Shown here: piece after piece, positions 48,611-60,713 of the stretch
Numbering within the stretch: the stretch's first letter is position 1
How the letters are laid out: each line of letters starts with the position of its first letter
Assembly (NCBI RefSeq): GCF_037975245.1
Contig: NC_092576.1
Location: 23,603,111-23,667,110 of the forward strand
DNA: 64,000 nucleotides
From: Apostichopus japonicus
Taxonomy: Eukaryota > Echinodermata > Holothuroidea > Aspidochirotida > Stichopodidae
Reading direction: 5' to 3'
Notes under the pieces: generated by a model
Seen by the model: the letters and a program-made list of their open reading frames with translations, nothing else
The model's database searches: none
What the model was told of the DNA's origin: nothing
Program-made: the position numbers and the translations under genes

Positions 48611-51600
48611 TATATATGTGAGGGAATATCGAGCGCCCTCATATAACCTCATCAAATTCCTCGCGCATAGTGATAACCTTTGACCTGAAACTGCTTCTTA
48701 GCATGTTGGTGTAACCAGAACAACTATCCCTATTGTTTAAGCGTCTACAATCTTAGCACTGGTCTGTCTGTTGTTTACGACCCTCCACACACGCTATTTC
48801 GACTGCTGTTAGTAAACTACGTTCATACACTTTCTCTTCGAGAATATCAACGTTGCTGGGCGAGTTGAGCTTCAAAGGTAATTATTCGTATATTGAAGAC
48901 AATATGTAATGTTTTCCAAGTAATATGTATGTTTTACGTATTAAAAACAAGCCCACAGTTCGATTATAGTTTCAATGCTCACTCTGGTGTTTTGTCAAGT
49001 TTCACTCGCTTAGTGTAGGCTGGTCTATTTAACAATGTGCACGCTGTGTATAGGCTACTGGTCGATTACCGTTAACGTTAAGTGTATGTAGGTATCATAG
49101 CCTTAACATCGATTAAGTGGGTATAGGAACGTGACTTTTACATCAAATTAAGCGGCTTGAAGTCTGTTATTTGTCATGCTCATTTCTGTTGTAATAATTA
49201 AGAGTGTATATATATATTGTGTCCATAACTAAGATGTAAGATAAACATGAGAACCTGCATGATTCTCATGTGAGTACACGTGTGGAAGTACTTTAGACTG
49301 ACCCGTTGGGGAAGTATTCAGATTTGGAATTGCGCCCTCAGTGAGATGGCTGTAGTTAAAATGGCAGCGCCCATGTACCGTTAGTATTTACGATTGCACA
49401 TATATCTGTATTTAAAGGTGGCCACGTCCACTAACCGTTAAAGTACATATGTCTGTATTTATATTGGTATCTAGTTATGTCTTGTTTAATGAACAAACGA
49501 CATGTTCTGGTGTTTGTTAACTCTTGCCATTACAAATATTTGTAATGGGGTCATTCCGTGTCAAATCACGGATGGCTGTTGCTGCACCCTTTCCAAAAAT
49601 TCCCAAATTTATTGTATGATTGGACCACCATAAAATAAGCATATTCTAAAAATTTCAGTTGCATTGCTTTACAATTGGCCGATTTATCACACTTTGAAAT
49701 TCCGCAATTTGTCGCCACCATGGCATTTTGGCATTTTCTTGACTTTTGAGGTCTCATTTCTCAGCAATTGAACATTCTACTACCTTTCTAAAACAGATGC
49801 CTAAAGAGTCTATCCCATAGAACAGGAAAATAAAAAAATTAGGCTACAAAAATATTGTCTTGTGGACTTAGGTCAACTTAAAAGTGTCAAAATATTTGAT
49901 TTTTGTACTTTTCACTAAAAAATGTGCTATTTTGAGTGATGAATTGCTCCTAAACCATTACTTCAGGGTACTTGATTCTTTCAGAGGTTATTATGTCTAG
50001 TACAAACATTACAAAATAATGATTACAATGCTTTCCTAGACTATGTTTGCAAGTTGTGCAACTCTAAAGTTGCTATTTCATGCTGCGATTCAGCATGAGG
50101 TAGGGGTTTTGATGCCAATTTCTTACCAAAGTAACCATGTTAGAGGTGTCAGGGTTTGTACTTTATTAATAAGTATAAAGTTCTTACACATTAAGAAATT
50201 TCAGGGTTCTAGCTGTTCTCAATATTAATTTATGAAGTTGTTAAGTTGCTCCGATGTACAAAAGAGGTCGTTTTTGACGGCCAATAACTCAAACGCGTCA
50301 AATTAAAAAAAATTGATAATTTTTTCTGGAAGAGATATAGTACCACCCTGGTTGTACAAAAAATTTTAGGAGTGTGTTTTTCCTTATTTTGAAATGAAAA
50401 ATCCTCAAAGTTTGGGATTTTTACAAAAAAAACGTTTTTGACTGTTTTGATGTTCCATGAGTTTTGACCCTGGGTATTGTACTGTTCTTCAAGGTCATTC
50501 AGTTCAATACTGTGCAGTTTTTAAAACAACACTAACACACTGTACATGTACACCCAGTACAGTTTTGTACTGTATATACATCTATGTACTGGTTGAAATT
50601 AATTCTATAGTAAAGTCTTCTAATTCAACCAATTGTATATGTACAGTGTGTATATTAGTGTTAGTTTAAACATAGTCTTCTGGCACTCATGGCACTCCGT
50701 ACATATACACTCAGTACAGTGTATGTACTGTACACACTGTACATACATATATATACAAGTTCATTGCAAATAGTATTTTGTTATATGAAATTAAAAACTG
50801 CACAGTATTGAACTGAATGACCTTGAAGAACAGTACAATACCCAGGGTCAAAACTCATGGAACATCAAAACAGGCAAAAACGTTTTTTTGTAAAAATCCC
50901 AAACTTTGAGGATTTTTCATTTCAAAATAAGGCAAAACACCCTCCTGATATTTTTTGTACAAACAGGGTGGTACTATATCTCTTCCAGAAAAAATTATCA
51001 ATTTTTTTTAATTTGACGCGTTTTGAGTTATTGGCCGTCAAAAACGACCTCTTTTGTACATCGGAGCAACTTAACAACTTCATAAATTAATATTGAGAAC
51101 AGCTAGAACCCTGAAATTTCTTAATGTGTAAGAACTTTATACTTATTAATAAAGTGTAAACCCTGACACCTTTAACATGGTTACTTTGGTAAGAAATTGG
51201 CATCAAAACCCCTACCTCATGCTGAATCGCAGCATGAAATAGCAACTTTAGAGTTGTACAACTTGCAAACATATCCTAGGAAAGCATTGTAATCATTATT
51301 TTGTAATGTTTGTACTAGACATAATAACCTCTGAAAGAATCAAGTACCCTGAAGCAATGGTTTAGGAGCAATTCATCACTCAAAATAGCACATTTTTTAG
51401 TGAAAAGTACAAAAATTAAATATTTTGACACTTTTAAGTTTGACCTAAGTCCACAAGACAATATATTTGTAGCCTAATTTTTTTATTTTCCTGTTCTATG
51501 GGTTAGACTCTATAGGCATCTGTAATAGAAAGGTAGTAGAATGTGTAATTGCTGAGAAATGAGACCCCCAAAGTCAAGAAAATGCCAAATTGCCATGGTG

Positions 51601-53294
51601 GCGACAAATTGCGGAATTTCAAAGAATTTTAAATCGGCCAATTGTAAAGCAATGCAACTGAAATTTTCAGAATATGCTTATTTTATGGAGGTCCACTCAT
51701 ACAATAAATTTGGGAATTTTTCAAAAATGTCGAACTACAACATACCCCAAAATCTGGTGATTTGATATGGAATGACCCAATGGCAAGAGTTAACAAACAC
51801 AAATAAACTCAAGAACAATAACTTATGCTTCCATTATTTTATTCAAGGGTCTCACAAGTATCGCTGGGTATTGGAGCCAGCGACTCAAAATATTTTAGAT
51901 ATAATTTGCAGAAAACAAAAGAGAACGGTGGACCACACTTAGGGCCTTCAGAGCTAGAAGTGCATCTGTAATGAAACATAACCAGAAAAGCATTAAAAGT
52001 ATGTGTAAATTGGTCAGTCATAACAAAAGGTTAACCAGTTGTACGTATACAGCTTTCAACAGTTGCCTAAATATTCCACAACAACATAGCATCGATGACT
52101 GAGAATAAGAATTACTATCAACGCAGACCATCTACTTAATTTGAATACATTAACAGAGGACACAATCTTTACGACTGTAATAAGACACGTCTGCCTACTC
52201 ATATCCTGTGTAGATTTCATTCATTAAAACAACGGGACTTCAACAAGTCAACCCCACGGTAGGAATAACAACGACACAACCATGTGGTACCGGCTTAACC
52301 TAGTGTAACTCACATGGGTGAACATTGTGGTAAAACTGTTGTAAGATAAGTATTATACTCAAATAAACTGGGTTTCCTAAATGCATACAACCAGAACAAA
52401 TCGTTTGTTCATTAAACAAGACATAACTAGATACCAATATAAATACAGACATATGTACTTTAACGGTTAGTGGACGTGGCCACCTTTAAATACAGATATA
52501 TGTGCAATCGTAAATACTAACGGTACATGGGCGCGGCCATTTTAACTACAGCCATCTCACTGAGGGCGCAAATCCAAATCTGAATACTTCCCCAACGGAT
52601 CAATCTAAAGTACTTCCACACGTGTACTCACATGAGAATCATGCAGGTTCTCATGTTTATCTTACATCTTAGTTATGGACACAATATATATATATATACA
52701 CTCTTAATTATTACAACAGAAATGAGCATGACAAATAACAGACTTCAAGCCGCTTAATTTGATGTAAAAGTCACGTTCCTATACCCACTTAATCGATGTT
52801 AAGGCTATGATACCTACATACACTTAACGTTAACGGTAATCGACCAGTAGCCTATACACAGCGTGCACATTGTTAAATAGACCAGCCTACACTAAGCGAG
52901 TGAAACTTGACAAAACACCAAAGTGAGCATTGAAACTATAATCGAACTGTGGGCTTGTTTTTAATACGTAAAACATACAAATTACTTGGAAAACATTACA
53001 TATTGTCTTCAATATACGAATAATTACCTTTGAAGCTCAACTCGCCCAGCAACGTTGATATTCTCGAAGAGAAAGTGTATGAACGTAGTTTACTAACAGC
53101 AGTCGAAATAGCGTGTGTGGAGGGTCGTAAACAACAGACAGACCAGTGCTAAGATTGTAGACGCTTAAACAATAGGGATAGTTGTTCTGGTTACACCAAC
53201 ATGCTAAGAAGCAGTTTCAGGTCAAAGGTTATCACTATGCGCGAGGAATTTGATGAGGTTATATGAGGGCGCTCGGTATTCCCTCACATATATA
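48611..53294. repeat. 4.7-kb inverted repeat (fold-back element)
   Basis: The left arm (48611 to about 50524) is repeated as near-identical reverse complement in the right arm (about 50791 to 53294); ends begin tatatatgtgagggaata on both sides. The centre is a loop of about 266 bp with smaller gtacagtgtatgtactgtac palindromes. Matching frames occur in both arms (for example around 49566-49757 and 51559-51765; 50043-50228 and 51087-51272), but they are short and without recognised domains. The right arm has about 590 extra bp (51801-52390). It could be a fold-back transposon or a tail-to-tail duplication of one element. Confidence 0.9.
51801..52390. repeat. Segment of the right arm missing from the left arm
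   Basis: In the left arm, the sequences that flank this segment meet at about 49510. A diverged copy of the segment together with its right-hand flank lies at 59655-60330, so the right arm is the older form and the left arm carries a deletion. Confidence 0.8.
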
Positions 53295-53445
53295 TACACA
53301 TACATACATACACACACACATATATATATATAAATATATATATATCTATATATCTATATATAAATATATATATATATAAATGTATATATATATATATATG
53401 CGTGCGTCTGTATGTATGTTATGTATGTATGTATGTATGTATTTT
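53285..53445. repeat. Mixed ta / catacata / gtatgtat microsatellite
   Basis: Simple repeats directly at the right end of the inverted repeat; they blur its exact border. Confidence 0.85.
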
Positions 53446-53599
53446 AGAACCTCTGCAAGCAGGAACTCGCGAAGTAGCCTCATTGGCTTATCAAAGCGGC
53501 AAGCTGACCGAAGTCATCCTCTTAGATTCATATTTAAGTTCATGATTAAGAATTGTCAATAGTCAACAACTCTGTAACTAGACGACATACATTAATCTT

Positions 53600-53665
53600 G
53601 GAGTGACTCGAACTGGAGACCTTATGTTTGTAAGGCATCGGCGTTAACCACTGAGCTAACACTCC
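53600..53665 (-). mobile_element. tRNA-like pseudogene or SINE head (Val-like)
   Basis: The minus strand starts GGAGTGTTAGCTCAGTGG (box A) and has GTTCGAGTC (box B), with 6 bp of acceptor stem (GGAGTG/CACTCC). It is only 66 nt long and the T stem is broken, so it is not a working tRNA. A fragment with related GCCTTACAA and box B parts is at 45901. Confidence 0.45.
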
Positions 53666-53699
53666 ATATGTTTGTATGTATGTAGTTCATTATATGACC

Positions 53700-55925
53700 A
53701 GGCATAACGCAAAACTAATAGAACGTCTGCTTATGAGCGTTGTTTTTTATTCTCCTTCTTAATTGTCTAGTTTTTATATTCCACCTATAGTCTATATACT
53801 TATGCTTTCGGTAACAGTCCACATATAGTTTAACCAAGAAGTAAAACGCCATTCGTCCTTAAAGCTACCCTTGTGTTCACAGCATCTGTGGTAATATCTA
53901 AGTTCTGAAATTTTTTACCTCGTTCGTTTCTTCTTGGTAGTGGAAACGTAATTATATTCAGAAGATAATTTTGTCACAGACTGTAATCAATAACAACATA
54001 TTCTGTTCACTGTTCACGCTTTACGACTCGGTATCGCTGGAATGTATATATTTTTGAAAACTATGTGCGATATTACTCTTGCTTAATACTAAGAACTTCG
54101 TTTGACATAGTAATGATAATGGCCATGGCGACGAAGATCAAGATAAAGATAATAAAATCTATAACTAAGCGACAACGAAAGCGATATGATAACCATATCA
54201 TTTTGTTTCAATGGAAAAGTCGCATTTTCTCTATCACCATGTGAGCTCTTAATACACTGCACGCTCATGTATATTATATATATCGCCTCTCCACGAAGCT
54301 AATTGGACGTGTGGGAGTAGCTACCTTTAACATGTTATACACGCTTAGCGCGCAATGCATATATATATACAACTGTACATGCAACGCCCGCAATCAAAAG
54401 GCCACGTGTACAAATGGCTTTACAAACCGCGTTGCCTAATTGACAATTGCATTATTACATAGGGATGAGAAGAATAATGACTCTAACTGTAACTAGCTAT
54501 AGATGCTTCAGTCATTCTGGAAATTTGAGCCAGAACAAAGAATAACGTATGAAAAAAAAATAGTTATACAATCCATTGATAATATTACAGTTCCAATGTT
54601 ACAACCACTCCATATGTACTATATAGACAAAAATCTATATCTATGTATCCAAAATCTGTTTACAAGTATAAAGGCACGTATCGCGAACGCAATCACACAT
54701 ACAGGTATAGTCTCACGCGCCTATGTGATACCTGTTCGAAGTTGGAATGTTTCGTGAAGTGTCTTAATATGCATACTGAGAGGAAAAGGCTTGTCTAAGC
54801 AATTTTTTGTTTGTTTTAACTGGGCCTTGTCTCAATGGGGGAGTGTTCTGAAATCAAGAGAAAGGTAACGGTTGGTTAGTTTATACTAAAACGAATACAG
54901 ACATGTAAGTACTTTGTCGATCGAAGCTTCTTTGTCCAGACACGGGCTGGTCATATCTGCAACCCTATTGTTTCAAACAGCACAATATGCCTTAGAAAAT
55001 CATCAATGTCCGACTTCGATTCATAAGAAGACAGTTGTAGAAACATAAAAACGAATGTACTTTATAGCAATACGGCAACATGACAACATGAGCGCTGTGA
55101 AGTTTGTGTTTATAGTAAAATTTTAATTGAACAAGATGCAGAAAGCAACTACAACAACATAGAAAAGTAATAGTGGCAATAACATATAATTTGTCCATTT
55201 TCTTTTGGCTTTTGAACATGTATGTTGCAAAATGCTCTCTTTCATAAAGAAACAAAATGTTGTGATAACTCAACCATCGGTGATGACTTTATTTCGTGAA
55301 AAGATAAAGATTGATAACACGTATATAAAATATCAAATTAATTTGAATTAGAGAGTTTCTTATCATATAGTACATTATTTTCTGTATTGTGTTGAACAGT
55401 TATTTAACCGCTAGTTAAATATTTGAAACAACGATTGAAACCAAATAAGTTCCATTGAGGTGTCCAGTTACGTGCACTTTTGAATTTATCGATTTTAACG
55501 AAGCACACTCTTACTTACACTTCACTTAGAAAATTGTGCATTTTTTTCTTCTAGCGTAGCTCTGCGAATTGCTGCCTTGCGTTATTAAGTCCCTAAATAT
55601 AAGAATTTATCCTTTCTAGCGGCTCTATAGACTTTAGACTTCCTTTTGTGGATCCAAAATTAAGCTGACAAAACGTAATGCAGGAACGAAGATGTGATTT
55701 AACCAGAGTAGTTATCTACAAAACATTTCTGCTTTAATCATTTTCAGCGACGGTGAGTTTATTCATAATGAAATGATACTTCATCTTTAATTTCATTTGT
55801 TCTGAAAGAATTTATAAAATCTTCCTTAATGTTTCTAGTTATGGTACTGTGAATCTTTTAGAGCTATACATTAGTAATTTGATGGATTCATCTTAGTTTA
55901 CTTTATCTTAAAAATGTACGACAAC
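53700..55925. other. No gene recognised
   Basis: AT-rich DNA; frames such as 54503-54757 and 54992-55273 show no domain or splice context. Confidence 0.4.
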
Positions 55926-55929
55926 GATA

Positions 55930-55935
55930 TTTATT
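55930..55935 (-). terminator. Candidate poly(A) signal of GPCR 2
   Basis: AATAAA on the minus strand about 220 nt past the stop of the receptor at 56154-57407. Confidence 0.4.
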
Positions 55936-56153
55936 AAGACCAGTTAATTCTCCATATCACAAAAGTTTACATTATTACAGGCAAGATAATTAAACAAATC
56001 ATTTAACTGAGAAGTGGTTTTAAAATTGGCAGAGGATAGACACAGGGTAGTTTCTTTTTTCACGCTTAGGATGATTTCCTTCCAAAGTAACATTAAACTC
56101 GTAAAAAAAAAATAATACAAAGAAACCAAATGCTACATCCGTCCTACTTTTTT

Positions 56154-57407
56154 TTAAGCAACACCTATCTGCCCCCTTCGTTTGCACATCAGTATCTTTC
56201 TAAAAGCGTCTCTAAACTTTTTGTTAAAGATAGTGTAAATTAAGGGATTTACAGCAGAGTTTAAGTACCCAAACCAACTAAAATAGGTCAATGCGTTTTG
56301 GACAAACTTCGAACTAGGAAAATATTGCAGAATTAGAAGAAACAGGAAAAATGGTCCCCAACAAATGATAAATGTAATCACTAGTATAACTATGATGATG
56401 CTGGCCTTTCTTTCCTTCTTGTTTGTATCCATAGAACTATCAATACTTGGCTGTGGACGAGAAGTTGCTTCGATTTTCTCTTCATGAAATTGACGTAACT
56501 GTCGCGATTCACCGCTCGGGTGGCCACGCTCCGTTGAATTTGACGTGGTTTGCTGACTTACATTGGGTGAAGAGGATATTCCGTGATATTGATGGGAAAG
56601 AAGTTGTCCCTGCTCGTGAGTTTCGCCAGGGACAGGCAAACTATCACTCGAAATCGTTGCAATATTACAGACTTGCCCAGATCGTGTGCCATCGATTGCA
56701 TGTTGATTGTCGTGTCCTTGTTCGAGACGAGTCGGTCGCTTTCCAAAGATTGCTGATCTCATCCTACCGTAGAGTAGGAGTAAAATACCAGAAGGAATAA
56801 AAAAGTTGACAGCAATGAAAAAAGTTGATATGTTGACGGGTGCTTGAACGAAACAGACGGCAGAACCATGAAATTCGTGGAAGTGTCCTCGGGCAGAAAT
56901 CAGTAATGAAACTGAAGTCAGTGTTGTGACAATCCAAGAAAAGGTGATCAAGATCAGCGCAAACGATACTGTCCTCTTCGTTCTGTACCAGAGAGGACGG
57001 AAGAGAGCCAAATATCTGTCGACGGATACAGCACAAAGATGCCAAATAGAACAACAGATCAAAAGGATATCGGCAACTTTCCAGAAGTTACACAGGAAAG
57101 ACCCGATACGCCAATCGCCCGCCCTCCAATCGTCGTATATGGCGAGAGGTCCTATGCAGGTGCAGACTATTAGATCGGTTACTGCTAGAGACAATAGTAA
57201 ATAGTTGGTGACAGTGCGTATGCTTGGGTTCAACACTATAGCTAAGATGACGAGTATGTTCCCAAAAGCACCAGAGAGACAAATAACTAACGCCATTACC
57301 ATTCTAAGGATCCTCGGGGTGATGGCGCCGAGCTCCTGATTGGCGGTTGGTATCACTGTCCCATCCAATACTTGAAGCACCGATACCACTGTGAAGTTGT
57401 CTTCCAT
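56154..57407 (-). CDS. Aminergic-type GPCR 2 (rhodopsin class A)
   Basis: A 417-residue seven-helix receptor starting MEDNFTVV; the open frame extends two codons further (TTG AAA), but the first ATG, in AAAATGG context, is at 57407. An N-glycosylation site (Asn-Phe-Thr) is at residue 4. Landmarks: Asn50 in TM1, Asp78 in TM2, Cys106 and Cys185 for the disulfide, Asp113 (3.32, amine-binding), DRY 130-132, Pro205 in TM5, CWGPFF in TM6 (Trp350) and WFGYLNSAVNPLIY in TM7. SIWHLCAVSVDRY recalls 5-HT2 and trace-amine receptors. Positions 5.42, 5.43 and 5.46 are Phe, Ile and Asn, with no serine, so a catecholamine ligand is unlikely. Loop 3 is long, Ser/Thr-rich. An acceptor (tattttcacag) ends at 57423, 15 bases before the ATG. 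It shares strand, helix spacing and SIWHLC/DRYLALFRP with GPCR 1, so the two are tandem duplicates. Confidence 0.95.
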   Translation of the reverse strand: MEDNFTVVSVLQVLDGTVIPTANQELGAITPRILRMVMALVICLSGAFGNILVILAIVLNPSIRTVTNYLLLSLAVTDLIVCTCIGPLAIYDDWRAGDWRIGSFLCNFWKVADILLICCSIWHLCAVSVDRYLALFRPLWYRTKRTVSFALILITFSWIVTTLTSVSLLISARGHFHEFHGSAVCFVQAPVNISTFFIAVNFFIPSGILLLLYGRMRSAIFGKRPTRLEQGHDNQHAIDGTRSGQVCNIATISSDSLPVPGETHEQGQLLSHQYHGISSSPNVSQQTTSNSTERGHPSGESRQLRQFHEEKIEATSRPQPSIDSSMDTNKKERKASIIIVILVITFIICWGPFFLFLLILQYFPSSKFVQNALTYFSWFGYLNSAVNPLIYTIFNKKFRDAFRKILMCKRRGQIGVA

Positions 57408-58923
57408 TTTCAAAGGACGGTTCTGTGAAAATATAATGTAGCGATATAGAAAATATAATGTATCTGATCACAGAAGTGTTGCATTTTGATTATTCCTTGA
57501 CAGAATAAAGAAGTTCTTAAGCTCCTTGCTTAAGTAAATTAATACTGCAAAAATGCTGCGACTAAGTTTATATAAATTGTGATGATGTTTATACGTACAT
57601 GTTCTGCTAGAATTGCAAAAAATAATGTAAGCCAACTGCAAATCTGATCTGAAACTAATGCTATTAATTCAACAAATGTTAAGTTCCTTGTCTAATCAAC
57701 GGGTTTACTAAGTGGTACAGTGTATGCTATAGATGAGCCGTCCATGTGATACAGCAAAGGCAATACCATTTAGGGCGCATTTATCCCCTAACTCAAAGTG
57801 TTTGTTAATTCATAATTCGTAGTAATGGCAGGTACTTTCTCAAATATTTTCTTTTCTAGTGGTAATGATGTAAAGTTTATTTTCATATGATTCTCTAAGA
57901 ACCTTCATTATACAGTTTTATGAATGTGTGGCTAAAACAATAAACAATTTGTAAATGGAGTTTCATCTGCCACTAATGTCTATTCTACTCTAACATCAAA
58001 CTCAGATGTCTTCGCCCATGCAGTGAAGACTTGTCACTGGTTCTGCTTATCACATTATCGTGGTCACATGTTTACGAGACGATGGGTGGGAATAAAAGAC
58101 AATTTGGATTAGTGAATAAGAAAAATTATTGGAACCGAGAGAAGTAACATCAGAAATATTCTGACTGACAACAGCACGACCAACAACTTTTCTTATTATT
58201 GTTAGGCTTGGACATTGAATTGTTCGGCAGCCCAAACAATTCTGCTTCATAAAGCCAGAGGTCTACAACGGCGTGTAAGACATTATTTACGTTTGTGAAA
58301 CTAGGAAATAGGTACCACCGAAAGCCAAATGGCTTGGACTGTAGATAAAATATTACTTAAAGTACATATCCGTGCTTTCCAATGTACATGCTACTGTGAT
58401 ATGATCAGATAATAGTTATACCTTCAAAGAATAGCATTATATATTATTTAATATACCCATCGTATTTCCCAATGTACCTGCATTTGTTCAGAATGCACTG
58501 GTAGAAGGAAACTATCAAGCTTTTCTGGAGTTTCAATACTATCTTGCTAGTAGAGTTTCTGGCCAAAAAAATAGGTTATTTAAGGTATGCTAATTATTAT
58601 GACAAGCTCTCTTCATTTGTCATATTTATCTGTGTGTGGAATCAATACTGCTATTGTCAACTTTTAAGAAATTTGACGACCTATTATGGTGGGGAAAACA
58701 CTTTCAGCAACAGATAAAGAGCTTTGCTATAGAATGTACAACCACTATCTTAGTATATGGAAATCCGGGTAGTTGAAATGATTACAGTTGGCTTATTTTG
58801 TGAATGATAAATTTAATTAATAAAGTAGAGTTTTCTTAAAATAGACTCGGCGACTCTGAAAAAAAAGTCTATCCAGAATTCGACCAAAGGCCAAGATATA
58901 TGCAAAAACAAAAACCCACTTAC

Positions 58924-59080
58924 CTTGTTTGCTGATGAAATAATGCAATATCTTGATATATGTTGTGTGTACAGCTCAGACTCTGGTCTTAGTATAACTA
59001 CAATTTCACTATTTATACATCTCATATCACTCTCATAATTAGACAGACAATGATTTCTTTGCAAAGCATTACAAACCAAA
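58924..59080 (-). other. Probable 5' UTR exon of GPCR 2
   Basis: A donor AAG|GTAAGTGG ends at 58924 on the minus strand, giving a 1.5-kb intron to the acceptor at 57423. Another good donor, GAG|GTAAGTG, at 59193 may belong to an alternative first exon. The outer ends are not defined. Confidence 0.4.
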
Positions 59081-59384
59081 CCAAATCAAACCAATACAAT
59101 ACAATACAAAACCAGAGCAAACGTCATTCCATTAGTTCATCGGAAGCAAGAAAATTGAGAACGTGGTAGTAATTAAATTGAAGTACACTTACCTCATAAT
59201 TATACCTTTTTTGACGATGTCATGTTTTAAGTCATGTTGATGAAATTAATACGTAATGGTACCATGGCAAGATTTGTAGAACAAAAGTTTGAAAGGTCAA
59301 CCGTCGAGTGATGCTACAAAAATGACGAATTTAATGTATAAGGTAATGGTATGTATGCATACAATCGGTATGTATAGGCCAATC

Positions 59385-59387
<3 letters not shown>

Positions 59388-59456
<69 letters not shown>

Positions 59457-59660
59457 TATATATATATATATATAGATATATATATAGATATATATATAGA
59501 TATATATATTTATATATATATATATATTATATATATATATTATATATGTATATATATATATTTATATATATTATATATATAAATATATATATCGAAAGAG
59601 ATACTCTTTCGATATATATATTTATATATATAATATATATATATATATCGGTGGGTATTG
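59388..59660. repeat. TA/ATAG microsatellite with a perfect palindrome
   Basis: Long ta tract, then tatagata units, ending in a perfect palindrome centred on cgaaagagatactctttcg (about 59592-59611) flanked by tatata arms. Confidence 0.95.
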
Positions 59661-60330
59661 GAGTCAACGATTCAAAATGTTTAGTGTTAATTTACATAAA
59701 CAAAAACAAAACAAGACAAGTTAAGCGAACAGTGGACCTTCACCGGGGGTCTTCAGAGCTTACAAGTTTATCTGTAACGAAACTGAACAAGAAAAGCGTT
59801 AAGAATACGTGTAAAATGGTCAGACATAACAAAAGGTTAAATAGTTGCACTCATGCATATTCCAACAGTTGCCGAGATATCCAATCAATATAGAAATTAT
59901 GAATGGCAATAAGAATCACTGTCCACCAAGCTCATCTACTTAATTTGAATACATTAACAGTGAACACAGTCTTTACGACTGGAATCAGACACATCTGCCT
60001 GCTCACATCCTGTGTAGATTTCATTAATATACAAAACAGACTTCAGCAAGTCAACTCCGCGGTAGGAATAACAATGACACAACCAAGTGGTGGTACCGGC
60101 TTAACCTAGTGTAACTCACAGGGGTGAACATTGTAGTAAACTTGCTGTAAAGGAAGCATTATACTCACGTGAACTGGGTATCCTAAATGCATGCAATCAG
60201 AGAATGCCGTTCGTTTATTAAACAAGAAATAACTTGGGACATATATACACGCATACATATGCACTGTAACGGTTAATGGAAGTGAAATACAGCTACACAT
60301 TCGTAAACAATAAGATATGACGACTTCAAA
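59655..60330. repeat. Diverged, truncated third copy of the fold-back element arm
   Basis: Same orientation as the right arm of the inverted repeat, from about 51855 to 52520: shared blocks include aacaaaaggttaa, cttaatttgaatacattaac, cacatcctgtgtagatttca, taccggcttaacctagtgta and cataacttaac-like flank. The 5' side is cut by the microsatellite. Confidence 0.85.
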
Positions 60331-60476
60331 GTTGGTCATACCGAACTATTGGGGATCGGTGGTGCTGCAGGACAGGCCCAAGTTGAACATGTTGCTAAAA
60401 CGGACAGTCGCATCAGTGACAGTGAAGCAGTAATAGTAAATGCCGAAAAAAATGTATGATGTGGTTCATGCGATGA

Positions 60477-60713
60477 GCACGCGAGCACAAACTGATTGAC
60501 TCAAAGAGCAAAGTAGCACACCGTGACCAAAAGAGAGTAGTCATGTGATGGCACGCGAGCACAAAATGAGTGACTCAAAGAGCAAAGTAGCACACCATGA
60601 GCAAAAGAGAGTAGTCATGTGGTGGCACGCGAGCACAAAATGAGTGACTCAAAGAGCAAAAGAGCACACCGTGAGCAAAAGAGAGTAGTCATGTGATGGC
60701 ACGCGAGCACAAA
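60477..60713 (+). repeat. 74-bp tandem repeat, three copies and a fraction
   Basis: gcacgcgagcacaaa starts at 60477, 60551, 60625 and 60699. Copies share gactcaaagagcaaa and aaagagagtagtcatgtg. Confidence 0.9.

Noticed and set aside
49566-51765. Short ORFs repeated in both arms of the palindrome as possible genes
   Set aside because: Their presence in both arms follows from the inverted duplication; they are about 60 codons, without domains, and differ freely at amino acid level.
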